From: Lunularia cruciata
Lineage: Eukaryota; Streptophyta; Marchantiopsida; Lunulariales; Lunulariaceae
NCBI GenBank assembly: GCA_948567375.1
Contig: OX419755.1
Coordinates: 68,948,944 to 69,012,943, forward strand
Length of the DNA: 64,000 bases
Direction: 5' to 3'
The notes under the pieces were generated by a model. That model worked only from the letters and a program-made list of their open reading frames with translations, did not search any database and had not been told where the DNA came from. Positions within the stretch are counted from its first letter, which is position 1, and every line of letters starts with the position of its first letter. This document shows, one piece after another, positions 1-11,817 of this stretch. Made by a program: the position numbers and the translations under genes.

Positions 1-401
1 CTTTCTTGCATTGCTATCCATGTGACCTCTCTTCTCTCTGCCAACATGGATCTTTCCCAAGCATCATACCATGTGAGGGCTTTATTGGTCAAGTACCCAC
101 ATGCAAACACGCTTGCAACATGCTCCGTGATCTTTGTTGAGAACAATCAGAAATATCAATTCATTCTTGAGATCCAATTTTCCACTACTCCCATCATACG
201 TTGCTCCTTGTAAGGCTCGATGTTGCAGGTCTTTTTCATCTGGAGTAGCAATGTGGCTTCATCGTTGATAGGGTTTGTAGGCACAGGTGCCTCTCTAAGT
301 ACTTCAGTCATAGGTACTGGGTTTTGAGACGGCTCTTCTTCTTGCATGGCTTGATCGTTCCTGAGGATCTGCACTTGACTTTGTAATGTCTCCATGGTCA
401 T
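1..401 (-). pseudogene. Ty3-type gag fragment, runs off window edge
   Basis: The minus strand encodes the start of a Ty3/gypsy Gag: a glutamine-rich N-terminus (MTMETLQSQVQILRNDQ), a proline-rich linker, then a VENWISRMN segment and, towards the window edge, a GYLTNKALTWYDAWE-like stretch typical of retrotransposon Gag. Stop codons interrupt it near position 155, so the copy is broken. It lies downstream of a tRNA-iMet primer-binding site and an LTR at 1053-1805, so this is the 5' part of a minus-strand element whose pol lies left of the window. The family call rests on gag character and PBS only; no pol is visible. Confidence 0.6.
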
Positions 402-1052
402 CTTAATTTCTCAAAATTGATTCAACATCCTTTGCACCAACTCTTGCAATTGCAGATCCATGGTTCCTACAACACTCAATTGCTAATGTCTACTTCAATA
501 CAAAGTCAATATGATCACTCTGGAAGGTGCATGAACTATTGGAACTACCATTGGGACCTCAAAAGCTATCCCTTGTTGATAATACCCCTTGCCAAAATTC
601 CTAACCATAAAATCTCTAACCATCACTTTTGGTCTCAATAGATAACGGATTTCTACTGGAGTGTTGAAAGGGAGAGGATTTGGGACATTCACATCCATAT
701 CATCATAACAGAATGTAGATTGTCAAATCCCACTCTCTTTCATATATCACCACAGGTAGAATCATCGGGTTTGGTGAGTTCATCACCATGTCCATAAATT
801 TTGCACCAAAGTGATAAACTAGCGATACCCTCATTTTCTCACACCAGATGTACATAACCTTGATGTGGAATGGATTCAAGAGTAGAAAGCTAGGTGTTGG
901 AAATTGTCTTCTTGGTGTATCCATTCAGTCCGCTCTTTAAAGTCCTTCCTAAGTCTAGCAATTACTCTATGTTCTCCATCTCAAATTACTCAGTTTCAAT
1001 AGTTTGTGCTCTTCTAAGAGGAGTGATCCACTCTCTTGGACTAGAACACTCA
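402..1052 (-). other. Ty3 leader with two short ORFs (495-698 and 703-924)
   Basis: This is the untranslated leader between primer-binding site and gag. It carries two successive short ORFs of 73 and 67 residues on the coding strand. Both end in a similar motif (PMILPVVIYEREW and PMVVPIVH). The leaders of two other Ty3 copies in this window hold a related ORF (PLVLPVVTYGERW at 46728-46960, and a decayed version near 40070-40250). Function unknown. Confidence 0.4.
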
Positions 1053-1064
1053 CTCTGATACCAT
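1053..1064 (-). other. Primer-binding site, tRNA-iMet type
   Basis: On the minus strand the sequence reads ATGGTATCAGAG directly after the ATTACA end of the LTR, complementary to the 3' end of initiator tRNA-Met. This fixes the element's orientation as minus. Confidence 0.75.
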
Positions 1065-1805
1065 TGTAATCCTCCGAGGACAAGAGAAGAGAGAAAACAC
1101 AGATTACACACTCAAACATTTGGTGCTCCAAAAGAGCACCTTCTCTTTATTATATATACAAAGAGGATCTCCTCCAAGGGAGCTCCACCATAGGATTTAG
1201 GCACACAGATAGGTGACATGTCATCAAGCTTCACCCTTGGATTAATTACTTGGATGGTTGACATGTTAGTCTAGGTCCTATCTGGTTGGTCAAACAAGCT
1301 TTGACCAAAGGGAATCTTTTAGGGAAACTTCCTATAGGAGTCTCAAAATCACGTAAGGTACCATTGGAAAGCTCTCAATGAGAAAAACACGGGGGGAAGG
1401 GAAGGCTTGCCTCTCTTTCATTTGGGGGGGGAGGGAATCTACACATTTTCAAGGCCTAATTCATCCGTTTAGGCCTCCAAAATTGCCTTCAAAGATTTCA
1501 GGCATATTTTGGTTCCTAATCTATTAGTAGAATTCCCCTTTTGATGATACCTCTTTCTGATCTCTTTAGTCCATCGTGTGTAACATCCTTCCAAATGTTA
1601 CCAAACAAATTCTCATGTTTAAATCATATATCTAGCTATTGGTTCTAAGGTTCTCAAGTCTATTTCAATTTCTGCCCTATTGGTAGAAATACTCTTTTGG
1701 TGATACTTCTATCTGATCTATTTTGACCATCATGTATAACATCATTCTAGATATTACCAAACCAAATTTCACATCTAGATCATATGGCTAGCTCTTGGTA
1801 TTACA
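1065..1805 (-). repeat. 5' LTR of minus-strand Ty3 element
   Basis: The interval begins TGTAAT and ends ATTACA on the plus strand, the usual inverted TG...CA termini of an LTR, and abuts the primer-binding site on its left. On its right it joins copia coding sequence abruptly in the reverse transcriptase region, so this is taken as the right edge of an insertion. An internal tandem duplication (about 1505-1660 and 1661-1799, period about 156 bp, diverged) lies within the LTR. The partner LTR and target-site duplication are outside the window. Confidence 0.65.
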
Positions 1806-4480
1806 CTGTCCACCAATTGTTGATGTTTTGGAAGCTTCACTAACTCCCAGGTCTTGTTGTCAATCAATGATCACATCTCTCTCTGCATCAATGCATTCCA
1901 CTCAAGCTTGTTCATCAAAGCTAGAGCCTCATCATATGAAAAAGGTTTCTCTTCTTCCAAGATCAAATCCATGCCATCATCAGCATCATCATCAAGAGAG
2001 ATATCCTCATCTCCTAACTATGTTGAATCAATAAGCCTATTTTCCAAATCATTCAAGAGCACAAATAGAGCATCTAGATATCCTCCTTGTTGATGAATCC
2101 ACTTGATCTTCATATGCTGACATCTGTTGAGGTTCACCAGTCTCTTCACACACTTGTAATTCCTCAATTTGGAAAACTTGCTCCTCTGTGAGAGCAGCTC
2201 CTTGTGCCTTATCATGAAAACCATCATAATTAATCTTCCCCTCAACAATATTTAGAGGAGATTTTCCCTCGTTAGTATGAGGAGCCTGAGCTTTCTCCTC
2301 CCCAGTCAATGATCTAGACTCATTGAACAAAACATCTCTACCAACAATTAATTTATAGGTGAGGGTATCACACAACCTATAATCCATCACACCACTCAAG
2401 TACCCAAGAAAAACACATTTCTTGGAAGTAAGATCTAGCTTAGATCTACTTGCTATGGGTATGAGAGGATATGCATGACATCCAAAGACTACTTAATGAC
2501 TATAATCTGCAGGCCGTCCTTGCCTCAGCTCAAATGCTGCATGTAATTAATCACATTGGAAGGAGAAAGATTCATTAAATAAGATGTAGTGTTGACAATT
2601 TAGCCCAAAATGCATGAGATAAACCTGATTGGCTCAACATACTCCTCATCCACTCCAATAGTGTTTGATTGAGTTGCTCAACAACACCATTCTGTTGTGG
2701 AGTTTATACTATAGTGAGATGGCAAGTTATCCCCTCTTGTTGACAATACACCTCAAATTCTCTAGAAGTGTATTTTCCATTGTTATTTGATCACAAAAGT
2801 TCACTTTCTTATCAATCTTAGTCTCAACTAGGGCTTTCCACTTCTTGAAAGTGACAAAGGCCTCAGACTTCTGATGTAGTAAATAACTCCATACAAACTT
2901 TGAATAATCATTAGTGAAAGATACATAGTATAGCTTTCCAAAATATGAGGGAGTAGGAATAGGGCCCACATGTCACTATGTATATAATCAAGAATTTTTT
3001 TGGAACTATGAGTTCCAATGCCAAAAGCAACCTGATGTTACTTCCCTAGTATACAATGCTCATATAATTCTAAACTAGTAAATCACAGTGTAGAAATAAA
3101 GCCTTTCTTGCAAAGAATAGACATGCACTTCTCACTAAATGTGACCTAGCCTTGAATTCCACAAGTAGTCAATCATATCATGAGATTTAGTAGCAAGAGC
3201 TTCTCCATAAATAGTGTTGCCCTCTACTACATATAGAGTCTTGTACCTATTTCCCTTCAAGATGACTTTCTCCTAGCCATGACTCAAAGTACATCATCAA
3301 CTACTTCCCATTGATAACTATTTGTGTCTAACACACCAAGAGATAAAAATTTCTTCTTCATGTCAAGGATATGCCTAACATTAGTCATTATGCATATAAG
3401 ACCATCAAACATTGGATCTTAATATATCCATTGCCTACAATTTAATAGGGTTGATCATTCCCCATCAAAATTGAACCGTTTGATATCAAGTAAGAACTAA
3501 AGAACTCTCTTCCATAACACATATGGTATGAACAAGCACAATCTAGAATCCATTCATCTCCCCTTCATTGGAATGAAATGCAAAGAGCATACCCTTGGCA
3601 TCATAGAGCATAATCATCATCAAGCAGGTCATCCTCTTCTTCTTCCTTGCTGTCTTTGCCACATTTGTTGAAGAAGGCTTGAATTTTTTGCCACAACAAT
3701 CTCTCTTGAGATGGCCAGCTTTGCCACGCTTCCAACAGAGCATGGTCTTGGGATCTCTACCTAGACCAAGATCTAGTGTTAGATCTATGCTCCCTACCAT
3801 CTATCTGCTTTTGAGTCCTTCTACGATTTACATTTGACACTATTCTTGAAGAAGTTGAGGGTTGAGAAGGTAACATAATCTTCTATTGAAGATCATTTGT
3901 TAATAGAGCATTCACCACCTCTTTGTATGTGATGGTCTTCCTCTCACAATGTAGTAACACTCATGACAAGGATGTGTAGGATGTAGGGAGAGAACTCAAT
4001 AGGTGGAAGACCTGTTTCTCATCACTTAGGTCCTCTCCAAGATTTTGCAAGTCCACAACAAGATCATTGAAGATGTCAATATGATCTTGTATCTTGGTCC
4101 CATTGTCCTTCATCTTGAAGCTCATTAGCTTCAAGGAAGTGTAGAGATGATTTGATAACTCTTTTTGATGGTACTTTTGTTGTACCTCATCAAAAAGAGT
4201 AATGCAGTCCTTGTACTCACTCAACTGCTTGATGACATGTGGTTGTAGATATAAAACCACTATGTGTACATCTATCTCCTGCATGTTGTTCTAATCATCC
4301 TCTAACACCAAATTGGTCTTTGATCTCAACAATTTCCCAAAACCATTGGCCTTGAGCATGCCTTTCACCTAATGCTCCCATAAGAGATAATCAAAGCATC
4401 CATCATACTTGGCAATGTCAAATTTGGCACCTCCAAACTTCATGATTGCCATATTGCCTTGTCTTACTGCATGGCCATCC
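1806..4480 (-). mobile_element. Ty1/copia element, degenerate, interrupted
   Basis: Read on the minus strand from 4480 down, copia domains occur in order. Gag at 3961-4450 shows KFGGAKFDIAKYDG and then a UBN2-like segment ending LLSSLPTSYTSLS. A CCHC zinc knuckle (CWKRGKAGHLKRDC) is at 3700-3760. The integrase core (GPIPTPSYFGKLYYVSFTNDY) is near 2900-2969. The GYRLWD-type region follows at 2330-2400 (MDYRLCDTLTYKLIVGRDV). A PFSYDEALALMNKLEWNAL segment at 1860-1950 marks the approach to reverse transcriptase. Numerous stops and frameshifts break it. The RT is cut off exactly at the Ty3 LTR at 1805. I could not place its 5' LTR with confidence. Confidence 0.75.
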
Positions 4481-5519
4481 CTCACCTATTCTCAATACTT
4501 CCATCCACTTATTTTGAATAAAGAAGGCCAAATCAGCTTCACGTTGCAGCCTCCAATGCCCACTTGATGGTGACAAGTAGCAAAAGTGGTTCTTGGCAAC
4601 TACTATCACTTTCACTCCTCTTCTTTGTTTTCTGTATCATACATTTCTCCTTTAGGCAAATTGTTGATTCCATCCTTTTCTCCTTTGGAGCTCCTCTCCA
4701 AGACACCAATGCCAAGTTTAGCATCCTTATTGCATCTTTGGTAAATTCCCCTCATGATAATCATTGTGCACATTGTTGAAAGTCACTACTCAAGAGCAAC
4801 TCTTTTGCCAAAATGTCTCTGCTACTCCATCAATCTGCCTTCACAATTGGAACGTGATAATACCCATTGATTGACATTATAATAGACAACTACAATAATA
4901 CTCAACCGGATCTTGACAAATTATTTGGCGTAACATAAAACTGGATCCATGCTACAACTCCACTCCAACCTAAGTCAGCCCTTGCATGGGTGTTTTTTTC
5001 ACACTAGAGACGTTTGTACTATAAAAATTATTTGCAACAAGTAGACAAGTTACTCCAAAGGATAATGGTTATGTGGAGTTCACATCCCACACAATTGCAG
5101 AGAAAATATTGTAGGGTTATAATGGTTCTATGATGCCTCAAATAAAACAACCATTTAGACTTAGTTGGGTATTATTTGGGATCGGAGAGAGGCGGCTCAA
5201 GGCGAGTCGTGAACACTCTAAATTTGTGGGAAATTTGGCTCATGATGTTACAAATTATAGGCTATAAGAGACATTTTGAAATTTTCAGCCCAAAGACCAT
5301 GAAACAAAAGAAAGCAAGGCAAGTCATAGATGAATTGTGAAGCCTTTAGCCCTCAAAAAATCTAGCTATTTATGATAGTGTTATCTTACCTTCTTCTCAA
5401 ACCTCACTATTGAGAACAACTTCCTCCCTAGTAAATTATTTAAGTGGTGAGAGTACCAAAAGTTAGAGCTCTCCTACCTATTTTTTATAAAGACTGAAAG
5501 TGAGAAAAAATAAGGATGG
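4481..5519. other. Probable copia leader/LTR remains, then unassigned DNA
   Basis: The first few hundred bases probably represent the leader and possibly the 5' LTR of the copia element to the left, but no convincing TG...CA boundary or primer-binding site was found. No gene was recognised in the rest. Confidence 0.3.
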
Positions 5520-5900
5520 AGAGAAATCTAGCAATGAATGAAATGAATGGCATCTACTATTCTAGCATACCAATGCAAATTAGTGCCACCATGCCAAAGA
5601 AGTCTCTTGGACCTACATAGCAAATCAATCCAAAAGCTTCTCCTATAGCTGCTCCTTACCAAACTCCTCAAGCATATGGTGTGCCTCTAGCTGCCACTAC
5701 ATTTCCAATTGATAACAACCCAAAAAACACAACTATCTTTGTCAGTGTATTGGATCCTAGTGTTATAGAAAAAGATCTCAAACAAGTGTTCTCTTAATTC
5801 AAAGACCTTGTCTACGTGGAAATTCCTGTTTGAAAAGGATGTGGATTTATTCATTTACTCACGGAGCTTGTGCAGAGGAAGCATTGCACCTCATGTCATC
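5520..5900 (+). pseudogene. Processed pseudogene of RBP45/RBP47-type RNA-binding protein
   Basis: A plus-strand translation reads YQTPQAYGVPLAATTFPIDN, then NNPKNTTIFVSVLDPSV, then DLKQVFS, DLVYVEIPV and KGCGFI. This matches the linker and third RRM of plant RBP45/RBP47 poly(A)-binding hnRNP-like proteins, in which RNP2 is TIFVGGLD and RNP1 is KGCGFVQF. In-frame stops interrupt it (after SLGPT, after QVFS, after IPV), and a frameshift falls just after GFIH, with the reading continuing in the next frame as THGACAEEALHLMSS. No introns are visible across the stretch, as expected of a retrocopy. Only the RRM3 part is preserved; the 3' end beyond 5900 is not recognisable. Confidence 0.8.
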
Positions 5901-6000
5901 AATATATCTTCAATTGCTTGTCCTCCATACTGCAGACTTCTACCACTACAAGGTGTTGATTTTTCCTCCTTCTCAAACTTGCATTCTTCTTTTGCAATGC

Positions 6001-6625
6001 ACAAGATGATGATGTAATATCAATTATTATTATTATAATTCTTTTCTCCAAAGCCAGAATAGCTCCTAGAATATAGATTCCTTTTCACTTCTTTCCCTAC
6101 AATTTCCTTTTCCTCAACTCCATGCGCTCCAAACTACCTATATAGTCACAACCTTTACACCTAAACCGGAGATGACTACATCAACCACATCTGCTCCACT
6201 CCACACAACTTCCTTTTTATGTAGATCCTTCAAGAAGTGCACTGAAACTAGCTACATGGACATCCAAAATGTGTGCAATTAGTGGTTTTGACCTTCAACC
6301 TTAGTCCCTTCCTTTGACCTTCAACTACACCTTCTTCTCAACTTTGCCTCCCGTTCCTGCTTTGCAAAATCATTCACCTCCTTCTCACAAAAGCAAAATC
6401 CACATCACATACCTCATAAAGCACCACCAACTACTTTAAAGAAAAAAAATGACTAACAAACAGATCGAGCATCTACAAAATTAATTGCAATTAGTGATTA
6501 CAACCTTTGATCTCAGTCCGTTCCTTTGACCTTCAACTACACCTTCTTCTCAACTCTGTCTCTTGCTCCCGCTTTGCAAAATCATCCACTTCATTCTCAT
6601 GAGTTTCCTATTTTCAATCGATTTG
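6001..6625. repeat. Diverged direct duplication (about 6272-6390 and 6484-6600)
   Basis: Two copies about 210 bp apart share a block beginning TGCAATTAGTG and running through a stretch containing CTTTGACCTTCAACTACACC and CTTTGCAAAATCAT. No coding potential was recognised. The block may be part of a retrotransposon LTR or leader. Confidence 0.55.
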
Positions 6626-6886
6626 CTTTGATACCAATTAAACGGTCCAAGTCAAGAATGCACAAGAAATGCATGGAACATGGTCGGTCACAAGAAATAC
6701 ATGGTTCACCTCATTGAGGCTATGTCTGCAGGAACACATTTCTAGCTTTACGGATAATACAACTAATGTGTCACAGAGAACTTCTAGCAGCTCTCTCATA
6801 TAGTAGTCCAGCTCTAGTCTAGTTGACCACAATCCGACTAACTCGAGTTACTCAAGACCTGAGTTAACTCCTAACAATAGGTTACA
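6626..6886. other. Possible old LTR remnant with PBS-like CTTTGATACCAAT
   Basis: A sequence resembling a minus-strand tRNA-iMet primer-binding site (CTTTGATACCAAT) begins this interval, and it ends with TTACA at about 6886. The TG terminus is not intact, so the call is weak. Confidence 0.25.
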
Positions 6887-8025
6887 TGATTTATCTTAAT
6901 TTAATGAGTGGGGAGTAAAATAAACCTTCCAAATAATAATCCTACTTTTCACTAATTAAAATGAGAAAATTTGGTTAACCATGTTTTTTATTTGAAATTA
7001 TCTCAAGAAAAAAAATCAATAATCCACTTGTTATGACTTGATTTGAGCACAATTATTTAGGTGTGATTTAATAATTAATAATAGTTATAATACTAAAAAT
7101 AAAGATAATCCCATCAAACTAATCTACCCTTCACCTCCCTTTGATTCAACCTCCTTTTCAGAAAGAGTTTCATCGTCAAGGAGTCAGTTAACTATTCAAA
7201 CATTGTAAAATGACTACCTTGATAAACTTTAAAAAATCAATAAAGTTCTTAGAAATAAAGCATATTTGAAGATAATATTTTCTTTCGTTTTCTTCAATAT
7301 AATTCAACACTTTTTTCAATATTTTCTGTAGTAATTTTCCTTTGATTGTACCACGAGTATTAACAATTAGAGAGAGTCGTACTGCGATGTCTCTCCAAGT
7401 ATGAAGGTGTTACATAAACACATCTTTCTTGTTTTCCTAAGCGCTGGCCTTCGAAACACAGCTCTGATAGAAATGATTTGATGAAGTGAGTTGTCGGTTT
7501 TCGATACGGACATGGGTACACGTATGTCAAACGCTGTGAAAGCCGTCGTTAGTCATGGACGGCAGCCAGCAAGGCGAGAATGGACTAATCGATATTTCTG
7601 ATGCTACATCTGATGCTGTTAAACTTTCGTCGTCTTGTTGCGATGAAGACACGGCGATCAAGGGGCTGAAAAGCTACCGTTTCTTCATTTTTGTTAGCCG
7701 GGGTGAATAGGTTTCGGGGGGACTGTGAGAAACGGGTGTGCGCTGCCGCCGAACCAAAATTTCTACCATAGGAATCGACCTTCCGGAAAGATAACGAAAG
7801 ACAACTTTACGCTCTACTCACGTTCCTGTTGGCTCTTTCCCGATTCTCGGTTCTGGCATTAGAGTTCACGCAGAGCAAGATCCAACGCTCCAGATATTGC
7901 GGATACAGACGGTCGACCGGGGAATATCAATCCTCCACCTCTATTTCTTACATCAATGGTCTACGTGACCATATAATTTCAAAAAGAATTAAGACACTTA
8001 AAGTCTATTTTCAAACTAGTAAATG
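6887..8025. other. AT-rich spacer, then GC-richer unassigned block with PBS-like site at 7461
   Basis: 6887-7440 is AT-rich without recognisable content. At 7461 the string GCTCTGATAGAAAT resembles a minus-strand TATCAGAGC primer-binding site next to an LTR; the same 15 bases (AGCTCTGATAGAAAT) recur at 14124. A 50-codon ORF from ATG 7555 (MDGSQQGENGLIDISD...) has coding-like composition, but I do not recognise it. Confidence 0.3.
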
Positions 8026-9499
8026 AACACCCCAAACTTGAAAGTATAGATTGGTATACAGGTATATGATAGAAGAATCAGTTGGGGGAACGCGTTATAA
8101 GGACTCATGAAATGCAAATGATTATCAGCGATACGGAGATGATTCACAACGCTAGAGTAGTGTTCAAGCACTAAGGTAGAATGCATCGAATGTAACCTGC
8201 AGTAAAGACATAATTGAAACAACTGAGAATCATAGATGGCCAACTGACTAGTAAACAATGTAAAATAGAGAGCATCTATGCAAACAACTGCGAGAAATAG
8301 GAAACACAATGTAAGAGCCGTCATTAATCAGTGTGTGGACAATAAAGATTAAGAACGTGGGCTGGAGTCGGGTAGGAACACCGGAGATGCGAGAGGTTGA
8401 ACCAGGAATCAATCAAAGAACGAAGGAAAATAGTTGGGAGGGAATTAGCCGGGGAATGGAGGAGTGGAACAATACAAGAGTTATCGAATGGTGTGACTGT
8501 ACAAATGGGTCAAAGAGTAATAAGGGTAACGAGAGTGAAGTGTAAGAGGACAGGATATAGAGTATATCACAACGAGTGCTATGGACACTTGAGTCCTGAG
8601 ACATTAAACAGCAAAGGGAAGAAAATTTTGGCTATAGTAAACCTTCACGGAAAACACTTATGACTTCATCAATGCCTCACACAGTGCTGAAGTAGCTGAG
8701 CAATTGTCAATACTCCTCGTATCGAGTTTTTGCTCGAAAACTCATGAGTGCCAAGGCAAACTCGGTTCCTCCCTTAAAGTGTCAGCTCATAAGTAGTGGA
8801 AATGTTGAAAAACTGAAGAACAGAAGTGGAAGTGTAGAAAGAAAGAGCAAGCAGAAGTGCAGGCATATAGATAAACTCAGGAGGCTCAGCTACAAGATGA
8901 GAATCAGGCAAGAAAAATGAATAAACATGAGTAAGAGGAGTGGAGGAATAGAAACATACCTCATGAATCCCTGAAATCATAAACATACATTAGTAGAAAG
9001 AAAATCTAGGACACAACAAGGAGAAATAATCAAGCAGAGGTTGTTACTTCAATGAGTGGGGAGCAAGAAACCTCATTGCTGCACGGGTAGGGCAGAGAGA
9101 TGCACGGGTAGGGCAGAGAGAACTCAAACAGGAAGAACAAAAGCAAAATGCAAGAAGGAAAGAACATAGAAACAAGGAAAAACCTGAAAATAGTTAGGGT
9201 AACATGAAAGTGCGTAGCAAGGAGGCAAAATCTACCTTGGATTAAGTGACGGGAAAGGTAGGCCCACATGCCCATCATCAAAGGCCCACGCGTCTAGAAA
9301 CCCACCAATCAAAATCCATGTGTAGAAGAAGGGGCAATAGTGATAGGCAATTATGTATAAGTTCAAGAATCAAGTAGAACTCCTATATAAGCTAACTGGA
9401 AAAAAAGCTACTGGTAGACTTGAACATGAACAGTATGGTATTCAAGCCTATGGGATGGTATATATATATACCAATCCATACTTTTAAATTTGGGGTGTT
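8026..9499. mobile_element. DNA element with 33-bp terminal inverted repeats
   Basis: The left end reads AACACCCCAAACTTGAAAGT from 8026. The reverse complement of the right end (9467-9499) reads AACACCCCAAATTTAAAAGT. The inverted match runs 33 bp with three mismatches (to GATTGGTATA). The interior of about 1.4 kb has no transposase I can recognise, so it is probably a non-autonomous element. No convincing target-site duplication flanks it, and the superfamily cannot be assigned. A 21-bp direct tandem repeat lies inside at 9080-9121. Confidence 0.7.
9080..9121 (+). repeat. 21-bp tandem duplication
   Basis: TGCACGGGTAGGGCAGAGAG plus one A occurs twice back to back without mismatch, inside the 8026-9499 element. 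Confidence 0.9.
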
Positions 9500-9860
9500 A
9501 TATATATAAGATAAGTTCTGATATCAGAACTTTACTTTTTAAACCTTTTGATTGTAGTAAGGAAAGTCGGTATTAAATTAAATCAGGTTATAATAATGTC
9601 AAGAATATCACAATTCTCAAGATAGATTTGGAAAAACTCCTGATTAGATCATAATATTAGATAAATATATATGTATATAGAAATTCAAACCTCCATATTA
9701 TAATTCTTACTATAAAAAATCAAAAGTTAATCAATATAGCTTGGATTGGATTCTTCTCATTTTCAATACTTATAGATCTAGATGAGGATGTAAACAATTA
9801 CTATATAACCAAAAGATGAATAATATCCACTACAAACCTTCATAAGTTTCATAACATAAA
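9500..9860. other. AT-rich spacer
   Basis: No gene or repeat structure was recognised between the two inverted-repeat elements. Confidence 0.5.
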
Positions 9861-10019
9861 GGGAATTGTTAAAATACACCATAATTTTTACTAAATACAC
9901 CACAGCTAGTGTGTAATATTCTTAGTAGATACCGACAGACCACTTCAAACACCACACTTTCCAGACCTCGGCGTGATGTGGTATATTTAGTAAAAAGTGT
10001 GGAATATTCAACAATTCCC
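9861..10019. mobile_element. MITE, 159 bp, long terminal inverted repeats
   Basis: The left arm starts GGGAATTGTT and continues to TACTAAATACACCACA at 9904. The reverse complement of the right arm starts GGGAATTGTT and ends TACTAAATATACCACA. The arms cover about 44 bp each with several mismatches in the middle, so the element can fold almost end to end. The flanking octamers (AACATAAA on the left, AAAATAAA on the right) match at 7 of 8 positions, which could be an hAT-type 8-bp target-site duplication, though AT-rich context makes chance plausible. Confidence 0.7.
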
Positions 10020-11817
10020 AAAATAAATAGTAACAATAAATTAAAATTTACACATTTATAGATGAGTTTTGATACTAAATTGATGACAAGAATAAAATAG
10101 AACACCATCGATTAAAAGACAAGGTAGGACTATTCATTGATATAAGCAAATATGTATGTCTTATTACCTCTTTGCTAGTTATCTTGTCTATCCATACTTT
10201 ATAAATTCAGTTGGATTAACAACGGGTTCCACATTCAGGGTCTATAGATTTATCAATTTCATTCATACTTATTTTCCTTGCATGGGAGACATATTCCATT
10301 TAATACCCACTTAATGAATAGATGGAACATAAAAACACAAGTCTCTCTACATCTTTAACGTTTCTACTCACATCTCGTTTGTCCATAGTTTACAACAACC
10401 CCTTTATTTCTAACAGTAAGGCTATGCCCGGTTGAACTTCCACAAGTTCATAGTGAAATTTGAACGACCTCCATTCTTATGAATATCTTTAGATAGATGG
10501 TACCTTTCTAGATTTCTTATTTGGGGGTAACAAAGAATTTTTTTCTAGATATATATTTATAATCTGTAATTTATTTATATTAGGATAATCAAAAAAAATT
10601 TAATAATTTAAATAAATTTTTAAATTTTAATAATAGACTCTGAGAGCTTTAATTCCATAGATAGTATAATTATGTTATCTTCCTGTTTCAAGCAAGTAAT
10701 TATCTAATCTTAAAATTTTATAGACAAAAAAAAATAATTGCTTATTGTTCCCTGTAAATTAGGAACAAAGAATTAATGTGAAGAGTAAGGTTGAGAGCCA
10801 AAGGAAACCTTATTGTAAGTTGAAATATAAATAATAAACCAGGAGATTTCATTACACAATTCAAGGTTGGTCCTATTTACCAAGTTTAAAATGTATTAGC
10901 ATGAGCATTATATTGGACAAAGCAATCTCTGTAGCATTATAGTTGTTTTAGTATATGCTGTTTGATTTCTACAGATTAAAACTCATCAAAGTCATTTATT
11001 TTTATCATAGATATATTATTTGCAGATATTTATCATTATCAATCAAATAATTTAAATATAATGTATGCATAAAATCATATTTTTAGTCCATTCTTCAAGT
11101 TTTGTAATATATCTTCTTCAAAGCTTCAATAGAAAACACAACATTAAAGATTTGACTTATATAATTTTATTATTAGGAGAAAATAACTATTTAATTGTAG
11201 TCCAAGAGTGTTTATAGTAAATACGTTTGATTGAAGACTATTATTCTAAGTTTTTTTTAAATTTATATTTTTTAATAAGTCGCTCGTTGTCTACTAGAGA
11301 ATTCCTGCTGCAGCTTCTCTTGTACTATCCAACTTGGATAGATATTAGTCCGTTAAATCTGAAATGTTTTTGATTGATTAAGAGATCGTTTTTTAAATTG
11401 CAGTGCAGAATATTATGATAATATAAAAGTAATTACATTTCATTTCTTTGCTTTATGTAAATTAACGAATTTTTTGGTAAGATAGATTCTTTAGCTTACA
11501 TTCGTCTATTTTTGCATAATGGTAAGATTTTGAGTGCAAAGTCCATTCACATCTAATTTAGAAAAGATATGATTTTTAATTAACACATAATAACTAAAAT
11601 GATAATAAATGAAACCATTTTAAATCTGAATATCTAACAATTACAGCCATACAAAAAACTTTAACTATAGAAACCATCAACCATCTCAATCGATAAAATG
11701 GTTTAAACATCTCTTTACGACAAATCACAATCAAAGACAAGGAGACAAAGTGAGATGATCTTCTGAACACTTCCAACATGGACAAATTTTAGTCGTAATG
11801 TCCAAATAATAATAATT
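10020..11817. other. AT-rich intergenic DNA, nothing recognised
   Basis: Long AT-rich stretch with stops in all frames; no repeat, RNA gene or exon was recognised. Confidence 0.5.
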
